A stretch of 64,000 bases of DNA from Rubrivivax sp. (GTDB lineage Bacteria; Pseudomonadota; Gammaproteobacteria; Burkholderiales; Burkholderiaceae_C). Shown here piece by piece: positions 27,597 to 35,711 of the stretch; within the stretch, counting starts at the first letter, position 1, and each line of letters begins with the position of its first letter. Position numbers and translations under genes: made by a program. The stretch covers positions 1 to 64,000 of the forward strand of contig JADYZZ010000060.1 of assembly GCA_020852865.1 (NCBI GenBank). The letters are read 5' to 3'. The notes beneath the pieces were generated by a model. It made no database searches. It was given only the letters and a program-made list of their open reading frames with translations, and was not told the DNA's origin.

Positions 27597-29102
27597 GCGA
27601 TGCGCCGCCTCCAGCGTTTCGGTCTCGTCGCAGCCGCGGCGTTGGCGCTGTGCGCGCTCGCACCCGCCGCGCGGGCCGACGATGCGCTGCCCGCCGCGGT
27701 GCAGGCGGCGCTCGCCCGGGCGGGCGTGCCGCCCGAGGCCTTCGCGGCCGTGGCCCTGCCGCTGGCGCACGATGCGCGGCCCTGGCGCTGGCAGGCCGGA
27801 CGGCCGATGCAGCCGGCCTCGTCGCTGAAGGTGCTGACGAGCATCGTCGCGCTCGACCGTCTGGGCCCGAACCACCGCGGCTACACCGAGCTGCGCAGCG
27901 CCGCGCCCGTGCGCGGCGAGCTGCTGCAGGGCGATCTGGTGCTGCGCGGCGGCGCCGACCCCGAGCTCGGCGTGGCGCAGTTCTGGGCCATGCTGGCCGA
28001 GCTGCGCGCAAAAGGCGTGCGCGAGATTGCCGGCGACCTCGTCGTCGACCGGACGCTGTTCCGCCCCGCCCGCATGGACCTGGGCGTGCCGCCGTTCGAC
28101 GAGGCGCCGGAGTTCCCCTACAACGTCATCCCCGATGCCCTGCAGCTGGCCGGCGCGTTGCTGCCCATCGACATCGAGTCGGACGGCGGGCCGCCACGCG
28201 CGTACACCGTGCCGGCGCTGCCCGGCGTCACGGTGGCGAGCCGCATGGTGCCCAGCGCGCGGCGCTGCCGCGACTGGGACGAGGACTGGCAGCCTGCGCA
28301 GCTCGAGCGCCAGGGCAGCGCGCTCGTGATCGTGCTGCGCGGCGGCTTTCCGCGCGGCGACGGCCAAGGCAACGGCTGCCGCGTGCACGCCCGGCTGCAG
28401 CTCATCGATCGCCAGGAGCTCACCGAGCGCCTGTTCCGCGCGCTGTGGAGCGAGCTCGGCGGGCACTTCGCCGGGCGCGTGCGCGAGGCGGCGGCGCCGC
28501 CCGCAACGCGGCTGCTCGTGCGGCGTGAGGCCCGACCCTGGGGCGAGGTGCTGCGGCACATGAACAAGCGCTCCGACAATGCCGAAGCGCGGCTGCTGTA
28601 CCTCTCGCTCGGGCTGGCGGCGATGGCCGCCGAGCCCGAGGCGAGCACGGCCGAGCTCGCTGCGCGCGCGGTGCGCGGCTGGCTGGCCGAGCACGACATC
28701 GACGCCGGCGGACTGGTGCTCGACAACGGCTCGGGCCTGTCGCGCAGCGAGCGCATCGCGCCGCTCACGCTGGCGCGCGCGCTCGCCGTCTCCTGGAGCG
28801 GCCCGCGCGCCGCCGATCTGCAGATGAGCCTGCCGGTGCTGGGCGAGGAGGCCGCGCTCGGGCTTGGCGCCAGCCCCGCCGCCGGCTGGGCGCGCATGAA
28901 AAGCGGCACGCTGCGCGATGTCGTCGCGCTCGCCGGGTACGCGCGCGACCGCGCCGGCCGGCCCTGGGTGCTGGCGATGATGATCAACCACGCCCAGGCG
29001 CAGCGCGCGCGCGGCGCGCTGTACGCGCTGGTCGACGAACTGGCGCGCGTCGGGCTGCCGGCGCCGCCGGCGGTGGTGGGGCCGCAGGGCGACGGGCCCT
29101 GA
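27591..29102 (+). CDS. dacB: D-alanyl-D-alanine carboxypeptidase/endopeptidase (PBP4, S13 family)
   Basis: 503-residue periplasmic penicillin-binding protein that trims stem peptides and cuts cross-links. A signal peptide ends near PAARA. The three active-site motifs are SxxK in QPASSLKVLTS, SxN in NKRSDNAEARL and KSG in ARMKSGTLRDV. The inserted domains typical of PBP4 lie between the first two motifs. A second in-frame ATG three codons downstream (27600) is equally possible. It is divergent from the recycling operon and supplies muropeptide substrates for it. Confidence 0.9.
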   Translation: MRAMRRLQRFGLVAAAALALCALAPAARADDALPAAVQAALARAGVPPEAFAAVALPLAHDARPWRWQAGRPMQPASSLKVLTSIVALDRLGPNHRGYTELRSAAPVRGELLQGDLVLRGGADPELGVAQFWAMLAELRAKGVREIAGDLVVDRTLFRPARMDLGVPPFDEAPEFPYNVIPDALQLAGALLPIDIESDGGPPRAYTVPALPGVTVASRMVPSARRCRDWDEDWQPAQLERQGSALVIVLRGGFPRGDGQGNGCRVHARLQLIDRQELTERLFRALWSELGGHFAGRVREAAAPPATRLLVRREARPWGEVLRHMNKRSDNAEARLLYLSLGLAAMAAEPEASTAELAARAVRGWLAEHDIDAGGLVLDNGSGLSRSERIAPLTLARALAVSWSGPRAADLQMSLPVLGEEAALGLGASPAAGWARMKSGTLRDVVALAGYARDRAGRPWVLAMMINHAQAQRARGALYALVDELARVGLPAPPAVVGPQGDGP

Positions 29103-29236
29103 GAGCGCGCGTACCCCGACGCGACGACGCGCCCTGCCCCTGCGCGCCTGGGCCCGGCGTGACGGCCCGGCCGACGGGCGCGCTTCGTGGCGTTGCGGGC
29201 GGCGCGGGCGTCCGGTGCCGGGAGCGGCACGCGGAC

Positions 29237-29250
29237 TTGATGCAGGTCAG
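29237..29250 (+). promoter_or_regulatory. Possible FNR/ANR-type half-conserved site
   Basis: TTGAT-GCAG-GTCAG at 29237-29250 keeps the left FNR half-site and three of five bases of the right half, with the correct four-base centre. It sits 57 bp upstream of the AhpD-like gene. Weak evidence; listed because the rest of 29103-29307 shows nothing else. Confidence 0.25.
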
Positions 29251-29307
29251 CGCCTTGCCCGGCTTTCTCGCCTACGGTGCCGGGCGTTCCAACCCGAGCC
29301 CGATTTC

Positions 29308-29652
29308 ATGTCCGACACCTCGTACCCCGCACTTACGCAGAGCATCAACCACCATCTGGCGCCGTTTCGCAAGTCGCAGCAGGCGACGATGCAGGGCTTC
29401 TCGGCCATGGCCGGCCAGGCCATGGCGCCGGGCGCACTCGACGCCAAGCAAAAGGAGCTGATTGCGCTGGCCATCAGCGTCAGCCAGCGCTGCGGCGGCT
29501 GCATCGGCTTTCACGTCAAGGCGCTGCGCAAGCTGGACGCCACGCGCGAGGAGTTCGAGGAGGCGCTGGGCGTCACCGTCTACATGGGCGGCGGCCCCGC
29601 GCTGATGTACGCCGCGGAGGCGCTGCAGGCCTGGGAGCAGTTCGCGGCCTGA
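29308..29652 (+). CDS. Carboxymuconolactone decarboxylase/AhpD-family protein
   Basis: 114-residue all-helical protein with the redox CxxC plus histidine motif QRCGGCIGFHVKALRK, the catalytic pattern of AhpD-like disulfide reductases. It is the usual length for single-domain members. The C-terminal VTVYMGGGPALMYAAEAL is also typical. It may serve peroxide or thiol defence. It stands alone between dacB and gshA. Confidence 0.88.
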   Translation: MSDTSYPALTQSINHHLAPFRKSQQATMQGFSAMAGQAMAPGALDAKQKELIALAISVSQRCGGCIGFHVKALRKLDATREEFEEALGVTVYMGGGPALMYAAEALQAWEQFAA

Positions 29653-29680
29653 GCAAGGTGCGCGACGCAGGCCGGCGCCG

Positions 29681-29765
29681 GCGGCCGCGCGCGCGCGGCG
29701 CTGCCGCTCTACGCCGACGCGCTGCCCCGCCTGGCCGAGGCGGCCGCGCGCGCGCGGCGCTGCCG
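29681..29765. repeat. Pair of 26-bp direct repeats, 59-bp period, after gshA
   Basis: An identical 26-bp sequence with the core GCGGCCGCGCGCGCGCGGCG occurs at 29681-29706 and 29740-29765, separated by 33 bp. The core is palindromic and resembles that of the array at 3115-3446. It lies in the gap between the AhpD-like gene and the 3' end of gshA. Confidence 0.6.
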
Positions 29766-29814
29766 CCGGGCGGGCTGCGTGCGGGGAGCGCCGGCGGCGG
29801 CTCGCCGCGCAGGC

Positions 29815-31353
29815 TCAGCCGGGCAGCAGCCGCGCCGGATCGAGGTAGGCCAGGCGCCAGCTCTCGAAGTCGAGCGTGTCGTCCGCTTCGAGCGCCTCGC
29901 GCCGGTGGTGCGACACCTTGGCCATCGCGCTGAATGCGGCCTGCTGCTGGGCGCTCCACGGCAGCGCGAGGATGTGGCCGCGCGTGTGCTCGGCCTGGGC
30001 GCGGATGAAGCGCGTGAACGAGCCGGCGAAGTCCTGCCGCATCGTGGCCAGCGTGCGCGCCGAAGGCAGCGTGTCGGGCGCGGCGAGCGTGCGCTGCGCC
30101 GCGGCCAGCGCCTCGCGGTAGGCGCTGCCGCCGAACACCTCGTCGAGCGCGGCCGCGATCGGCGCGCATTGCGCGAGCAGTTCGTCGGCCCATTCGGTGA
30201 GCACCACTTCCGCGCCGCCGCGCTCGAGGCGCCGTCCCGGCTCGCGGCCGCGCGCGGCGGCCTGCTGCTGGTTGCGGCCGAGCGCCGCGATTTCGTCGGG
30301 CGTGTCGTCGGGGCTGGGCGCGAGCAGGCAGTGCAGCAAGAAGACGTCGAGCAGGCGCATCGTCGGCGCCTCGATGCCGAAGGGCGCGAACGGGTCGAGG
30401 TCCATGCAACGCACCTCGACGTACTCGACGCCGCGCTCGCGCAGCGCATGCAGCGGGCGCTCGCCGCTGCGGATGACGCGCTTGGGGCGGATCGTGCCGT
30501 AGAACTCGTTCTCGATCTGCAGCAGCGAGGTGGCGAGCTGGTTGTACTCGCCGCCCAGGTTGCGGATGCCGATCGCCTCGTACGGCGGATAGGGCCGGGT
30601 CAGCGCCTCGTGCAGCGAGTCGGCGTAGCGCTCGAGGCTGTTGCAGCTCACCGCCAGCCGGGCCTGCGCCTCGCTCTGGTAGCCCAGGCGCCCCATGCGC
30701 AGGCTGGTGGCGTGCGGCAGGTGCAGCGTACCGGCGGCCTCGGGGCCGAAGGGCAGGAGGCCGTGCGCGCGCCCGGCGACGAAGCTCGCGCACAGCGCCG
30801 GCGAGGCGCCGAACAGCAGCAGCAGCAGGAACGAGTGGCGGCGGAAGTTGCGGATGAGCGCGAAATACTCGTCGTTGCCCAGGCCGGGCAGCGACCAGTT
30901 GTAGTGGATGCCCGAGATCGTCTGCATGCGCCGGCCGTAGCGGTGCGCGAGGCCCATGCGGTACACGCTCTTGGCGCGCGCGACGTTCGAGGTGCCGTAG
31001 CGGCCGATCGGGATGTTCTCGTCGGACGGCAGCCCGCAGGGCATGCTGCCGACCCACAGCCGCTCGTCGCCCAGCTCGGCCAGCGTGCGATAGACGAACT
31101 GGTGCGTGCGCGAGAGCTCGCCCAGGCAGTCGTCGACGCTGGCGTGCACGCCGGTGATCAGCTCGAGCTGACTCTCGCAGTAGTCGGTGGTGATGTGCGG
31201 GTGCGTGAGCGGCGCGCCCAGCGCGGCCGGGTGCGGCGTGAGCGCGAGCGCACCCGAAGGCAGCGCGCGCAGGCTCTCCTTCTCGATGCCGCGGCGCATG
31301 CCGCGCAGGCGCTCGGCGCCGAGCTGGTGCAGACGTTGTTCGATGGAGGACAT
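29815..31353 (-). CDS. gshA: Glutamate-cysteine ligase, proteobacterial type
   Basis: 512 residues, the usual length of the gamma-proteobacterial-type GshA, which makes gamma-glutamylcysteine in glutathione synthesis. Hallmarks are GIEKESLRALPSG near the N-terminus (ATP/Mg-binding), ITTDYCESQLELIT, GSMPCGLPSDENIPIGRYG, SGIHYNWSLPG, the YEAIGIRNLGGEYNQL region and YVEVRCMDLDPFAP. The ATG at 31353 is preceded by GGAGG. It is bracketed by two short direct-repeat pairs (29681-29765 and 31399-31487). Confidence 0.94.
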   Translation of the reverse strand: MSSIEQRLHQLGAERLRGMRRGIEKESLRALPSGALALTPHPAALGAPLTHPHITTDYCESQLELITGVHASVDDCLGELSRTHQFVYRTLAELGDERLWVGSMPCGLPSDENIPIGRYGTSNVARAKSVYRMGLAHRYGRRMQTISGIHYNWSLPGLGNDEYFALIRNFRRHSFLLLLLFGASPALCASFVAGRAHGLLPFGPEAAGTLHLPHATSLRMGRLGYQSEAQARLAVSCNSLERYADSLHEALTRPYPPYEAIGIRNLGGEYNQLATSLLQIENEFYGTIRPKRVIRSGERPLHALRERGVEYVEVRCMDLDPFAPFGIEAPTMRLLDVFLLHCLLAPSPDDTPDEIAALGRNQQQAAARGREPGRRLERGGAEVVLTEWADELLAQCAPIAAALDEVFGGSAYREALAAAQRTLAAPDTLPSARTLATMRQDFAGSFTRFIRAQAEHTRGHILALPWSAQQQAAFSAMAKVSHHRREALEADDTLDFESWRLAYLDPARLLPG

Positions 31354-31398
31354 GCCGCGTCGTGTTCGATGGCGCAGGCCGTAGGGTAAGCCTTCGGG

Positions 31399-31487
31399 GC
31401 CGGACCCGCTCGCGCGGGGGCGTGCCGGTGATCCGCCCGCTCACGGCCCCGCTGCATGCGCCGGACCCGCTCGCGCGGCGACGTGCC
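31399..31487. repeat. Pair of 28-bp direct repeats, 61-bp period, upstream of gshA
   Basis: Copies at 31399-31426 and 31460-31487 share GCCGGACCCGCTCGCGCGG and the trailing CGTGCC, with two differences, separated by 33 bp. On the reverse strand the core CCCCGCGCGAGCGGG in copy 1 is nearly identical to the stem-loop core of type I-E CRISPR repeats. It is equivalent to two repeats and one spacer. Confidence 0.6.
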
Positions 31488-31492
31488 TCCTT

Positions 31493-31522
31493 GCGGGCGC
31501 GATTCACGCCTTCACAAGCTCA
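31493..31522. repeat. Dispersed ~30-bp element, copy at the 3' end of the CoA-transferase gene
   Basis: GCGGGCGCGATTCACGCCTT followed by CACAAGCTC overlaps the stop codon of the minus-strand CoA-transferase gene. It matches one arm of hairpin C (21522-21544) and the copy at 37915-37945. Confidence 0.55.
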
Positions 31523-32728
31523 GGCCACGACGCCGCCGGCGCGCAGCCGCGCGATCTCCTCGTCGCTGCAGCCCAGCTCGCGCAGCACGGCGTCGCTGTC
31601 TTCGCCCAGGCGCGGCGCAGCGTGGCGCACGCGGCCGGGCGTGCCGAGCAGCTTGGGCACGATGCCGGGCACCTCGAGGCGGCGGCCGTCGCGCGTGGTC
31701 TGCTCGAGCAGCATGGCGCGGGCGCGGTAATGCGGGTCGGCGGCGATGTCGCGCGCCGTGTACACGCGCCCCGCGGGTACGCTGGCCGCAGCCAGGGCGT
31801 CGAGCACTTCGGCCACGCTGCGCGCGGCGGTCCAGGCGCCGATCGCGCCGTCGATCTCCTCGACGCGCGCCACGCGCCCGGCGTTGTGTGCCAGTGCCGG
31901 ATCCTGCGCCAGGTCGGCGCGGCCGATGGCCTGCATCAGGCGCCGGAAGATGCTGTCGCCGTTGCCCGAGACCAGCACCACGCCGTCGGTGCAGCGGTAG
32001 GCGTTCGAAGGTGCGATGCCCGGCAGCGCCGAGCCGGCCGGCTCGCGCACGGCGCCGAAGGCGCTGTATTCGGGGACCAGGCTTTCCATGCAGTTGAACA
32101 CCGCCTCGTGCAGCGCCATGTCGATCACCTGGCCGCGGCCGCCGTTGACCTTGCGGTGGTACAGCGCGGTGAGCACGCCGATCGTGCCGTGCAGCGCGGC
32201 CAGCGTGTCGCCGATGCTCACGCCGCAGCGCACCGGCACGCGGCCGCTCTCGCCGGTGAGGTGGCGCAGGCCGCCCATCGCCTCGGCGATCGCGCCGAAG
32301 CCCGGGCGGTCGCGGTACGGGCCGCTCTGGCCGTAGCCGGAGATGCGCAGCATCACGAGACCGGGGTTGTCGCGCGCCAGCTCTTCGTAGCCCATGCCCC
32401 AGCCCTCGAGCGTGCCGGGGCGGAAGTTCTCGATCAGCACGTCGGCGCGCGCGACGAGCCGGCGCGCGACCGCCTGCCCCTCGGGCCGGCGCAGGTCGAG
32501 CGCAAGCGAACGCTTGTTGCGCGACTGCACCTGCCACCACACCGAGGTGCCCTCCTGCAGCAGGCGCCAGCCGCGCAGCGGATCGCCGCCGGCAGGCGGC
32601 TCGATCTTGACGATCTCGGCGCCGAAGTCGCCCAGGGTCTTCGCGGCGAACGGGCCGGCGATCAGCTGCCCCATCTCGACGACGCGCAGGCCGGCCAGCG
32701 CATCGGGGGCAAGGTCTGGTGCGTGCAT
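31520..32728 (-). CDS. Class III CoA-transferase (CaiB/BaiF family)
   Basis: 402 residues. Family III features are LRVVEMGQLIAGPFAAKTLGDFGAEIVKIEPP at the N-terminus, RNKRSLALDLRRPEG, VLIENFRPGTLE, the RISGYGQSGPY block and GRGQVIDMALHEAV. It probably moves CoA from succinyl- or acyl-CoA to a carboxylic acid; the substrate is not apparent. The ATG at 32728 is preferred because upstream residues are unlike the family. No partner dehydrogenase is adjacent. Confidence 0.87.
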   Translation of the reverse strand: MHAPDLAPDALAGLRVVEMGQLIAGPFAAKTLGDFGAEIVKIEPPAGGDPLRGWRLLQEGTSVWWQVQSRNKRSLALDLRRPEGQAVARRLVARADVLIENFRPGTLEGWGMGYEELARDNPGLVMLRISGYGQSGPYRDRPGFGAIAEAMGGLRHLTGESGRVPVRCGVSIGDTLAALHGTIGVLTALYHRKVNGGRGQVIDMALHEAVFNCMESLVPEYSAFGAVREPAGSALPGIAPSNAYRCTDGVVLVSGNGDSIFRRLMQAIGRADLAQDPALAHNAGRVARVEEIDGAIGAWTAARSVAEVLDALAAASVPAGRVYTARDIAADPHYRARAMLLEQTTRDGRRLEVPGIVPKLLGTPGRVRHAAPRLGEDSDAVLRELGCSDEEIARLRAGGVVA

Positions 32729-32905
32729 CGCGTCGCTCCGGTTCGGGTCGGCCGCGGGGTTGCGGGTGTCGCAGGCCGCCAGTGTGCCGGCTCGCCGGGC
32801 GGTGGTGGTTGCCGGCGCCGTCGACGCTTCGTCCGCGTCGTGACCAGCCCGGCCGGATCGATGGTGCCGCAAGCCCGGGCTGCCTGCGCAGGCCTGCGCT
32901 TGACC

Positions 32906-33973
32906 TCAGCGCACGACGAGGCGCGGCGCGCCCTCGGCCGCTTCACCGATGCAGGCCGCGGCGGCGCAGCCGTGGCGGCGCAGCGTGTCGAGCACCTCGG
33001 CGCAGCACTCCGGCGCGCAGGCGACGAGCAGGCCGCCGCTGGTCTGCGGATCGGTGAGCAGCGCGCGCTCCTCGGCGGCGAAGCCCTGCGGCAGCAGCAC
33101 CTGCGCCGCGCAGTCGTTCCAGTTGCGGCCCGAGGCGCCGGTGACCAGGCCCTCGGCCGCCAGCGCGCGCACGCCTTCGAGCAGCGGCACCGCGGCCCAG
33201 TCCAGGCGCAGCGCGACGCCGGCGCCGCGCGCCATCTCGAGCAGGTGGCCGGCGAGGCCGAAGCCGGTGACGTCGGTCATCGCGTGCACGCCGGCCAGCG
33301 CCGCCAGTTCGGGGCCGGCGCTGTTCAGGCGCGTCGTCGTCTCGAGCAGGCGGGCGTAGCCGGCGGCGCCGAGGCGGCCCTTCTTGAGCGCGGCCGACAG
33401 CACGCCCACGCCGAGCGGCTTGCCGAGCACGAGCCGGTCGCCCGGACGCGCGCCGGCGTTGCGCTTGACGCGCGCCGGGTGCACGAGGCCGAGCGCGACC
33501 AGGCCGTAGATGGGCTCGACCGAATCGATGCTGTGGCCGCCGGCCACCGGGATGCCGGCCGCCCCGCACACGCTGGCGCCGCCGGCCAGCACGCGGCCGA
33601 TCGTCGCCGCCGACAGCCTGGCCACCGGCATGCCGACGATGGCCAGCGCGAGGATCGGGCGGCCGCCCATCGCGTATACGTCCGACAGCGCGTTGGCCGC
33701 CGCGATGCGCCCGAAGTCGAACGGGTCGTCGACGATGGGCATGAAGAAATCGGTGGTGGCGACCAGCGCCTGCTCGTCGTTCAGCCGGTACACCGCGGCG
33801 TCGTCGCCGGTCTCGATGCCGACCAGCAGCTCGGCGGGCACCGGCAGCGCGCTGCTCGCGCGCAGGACCTCGGACAGCAGCCCCGGTGCGATCTTGCAGC
33901 CGCAGCCGCCGCCGTGCGAGAGCGCGGTGAGGCGCGGTTCGTCGGCGGCGGCAGGCCCGGCGGCCGCGCTCAC
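32906..33973 (-). CDS. selD: Selenide, water dikinase (selenophosphate synthetase)
   Basis: 355 residues. The catalytic segment is HGGGCGCKIAP, with Cys (not selenocysteine) and Lys as in E. coli SelD. Others are GDDAAVYRL, the ATTDFFMPIVDDPFDFGRIA stretch, NALSDVYAMGG, GGHSID, VTGFGLAGHLLEM and TDPQTSGGLL. It starts at a GTG overlapping the TGA of the upstream binding-protein gene (GTGA), so it depends on read-through of an operon whose preceding gene has a nonsense codon. Selenophosphate users (selA/selB or the tRNA selenouridine synthase) are not in the window. Confidence 0.93.
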   Translation of the reverse strand: MSAAAGPAAADEPRLTALSHGGGCGCKIAPGLLSEVLRASSALPVPAELLVGIETGDDAAVYRLNDEQALVATTDFFMPIVDDPFDFGRIAAANALSDVYAMGGRPILALAIVGMPVARLSAATIGRVLAGGASVCGAAGIPVAGGHSIDSVEPIYGLVALGLVHPARVKRNAGARPGDRLVLGKPLGVGVLSAALKKGRLGAAGYARLLETTTRLNSAGPELAALAGVHAMTDVTGFGLAGHLLEMARGAGVALRLDWAAVPLLEGVRALAAEGLVTGASGRNWNDCAAQVLLPQGFAAEERALLTDPQTSGGLLVACAPECCAEVLDTLRRHGCAAAACIGEAAEGAPRLVVR

Positions 33974-35478
33974 TGCCAGCTCAGCGCCGAGACGTCGTTG
34001 ACGAACACCGGCATGTCCTTCCACAGCCCCTTGACGCGCGCGTTGGCCACCGTGATCCAGGTCGGCTGGTACAGGTAGGCGGCCACCGCGTCGTCGGCCA
34101 CCAGGCGCTGCGCCTCGGCCATCAGCTTGTTGCGCTCGTCGGGCTTGATCGTGGCGCGGATCTGCGCCCACAGCGCGTTGAACTTCGCGCTCTCGTAGCC
34201 CCAGTAGTAGTTGGGGCGCGCGAAGTTGCCGAAGTCGAGCGGCTCGACATGCGAGATCACGGTCAGGTCGTAGGCCTTCTGGCCGTACACGCCCGAGAGC
34301 CACTGCGCCCACTCGACGTTCTCGATCTTGACCTTGATGCCGACCTTGTCGAGCATCGCGGCGATCGCCTCGCCGCCCTGGCGCGCGTAGGGCGGCGGCG
34401 GCAGCTTCATCGTCAGCTCGAGCGGCAGCGGCACGCCGGCCTGGTGCAGCAGCGCGCGGGCCCTGGCCTGGTCGAATGCGTTGATCGACGTGAGGTCGAC
34501 GTAACCCGGTGCCCCCGGCACGTAGAAGCTGCCGATCGGCGAGCCGAAGCCGTCGGCGGCGGCCTCGATCACCGCCTTGCGGTCGATGGCCGAGGCGATC
34601 GCGCTGCGCACGCGCACGTCGTCCAGCGGCTTGCGCTTGTTGTTCATCGCGAGGATCGTCTTGGCGCGCGAGCCGCCGATCAGCACCTGGTACTTCTTGT
34701 TGCCCTAGAACTGCTTGAGGCTGCGTGCTGCGGCCACGCGCGGGAAGGCGTCGACATCGCCCGACAGCAGCGAAGCGACCTGCGCCGCCGGGTCGCTGAT
34801 GAAGCGCATCACGACGCGGCGCAGTTTCACGTCCCTGGCGTGGCGCCAGCCGTCCCAGCGCGCCAGCGTCACCGACGAGCCCTTGGCCCAGGCCTCGAGC
34901 CTGTACGGTCCGGTGCCCACCGGCTGCGTGTTGTTCGTGGCCACGCTCTTGGGCTCGACGATGATCGCGGTGGCCTGGCCGAGCTCGAACAGCAGGTCGG
35001 GGTCGCCGTTCTTCAGGTTGAGCACGACGGTGTGCGCGTCGGGCGTGTCGATGCGCTCGATGTTGGCGAAGGTCGCCTTGTCCTTGTTGGTGCTGTCCTT
35101 GGCGCCGGCGCGCTCGAAGCTGAACTTCACGGCCTGCGCGTCGAAGGGCTCGCCGTTGTGGAACTTCGCATCGCGGCGCAGCTTGAAGGTCCAGGTCTTC
35201 AGGTCGGGGCTGGTGGTCCAGCTCTCGGCCAGCAGCGGCGTCGTGCGGCTGTCGCTGTGGATCTTGGTCAGCGTCTCGTAGATGTTGTAGAGCGTCACCT
35301 CGGCGATCGCCGAGGCAGCGCCGGCCGTCGGGTCGAGCCCCGGCGGCTCGAGCGTCATCGCCAGCACCAGGCTGTCCTTCCTGGCCTGCGCCAGCGCGTC
35401 GGGCGCGCTCAGCGTGCCGGCGAGGGCGAGCAGGGTGCAGGCCGCGACGAGGCTGCGGCGCGTGAGGCGGGTGGACAT
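33970..35478 (-). pseudogene. Family-5 ABC substrate-binding protein interrupted by an in-frame TAG
   Basis: Reading through one TAG (34705-34707) gives a continuous 502-residue binding protein: signal peptide (RRSLVAACTLLALAGTL), AMTLEPPGLDPTAG, LAESWTTSPDLKTWTFKLR, FDAQAVKFSFERAG, GTGPYRLEAW, then after the stop YQVLIGGSRAKTILAMNNKR and a normal C-terminal lobe ending DVSALSWQ. The codon at the break is TAG where relatives usually have Gln (QF-TAG-GNKKY). A CAG to TAG change or a sequencing error would explain it. The start at 35478 has a good AGGAG site. No cognate permease genes are adjacent. If the stop is real, only the first 257 residues are made and selD translation downstream may suffer. 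Confidence 0.82.
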
Positions 35479-35711
35479 GAGCGGTTCTCCTGGCGGCGGC
35501 TTGGGAGCCTGTGGAATTGGGGGCACCCCTGCGCGGGGCAGGCGCGCCCAAGGGGGCTGCGCGGCGTTGCGGCGCTGGTCGAGCAGCGCGGATCTTAGCG
35601 AGCCGGTGCCGGCGCAGGCGCCGGATCGGCGCCGCGACCCGCTCAGCGCCCGGCCGGTTGCAGCGCGGCCACGGGCTCGGGCGCGAGCAGCGTGCCGTCG
35701 CGCAGGCCGCG

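Noticed and set aside
29653-29814. Possible C-terminal gene remnant between the AhpD-like gene and gshA
   Set aside because: Translation gives only Ala/Arg-rich low-complexity residues; the 26-bp direct repeat explains the pattern better.
32906-33973. Selenocysteine in the SelD active site
   Set aside because: The codon at the catalytic position is an ordinary Cys codon (GGGCGCK motif), with no in-frame TGA.
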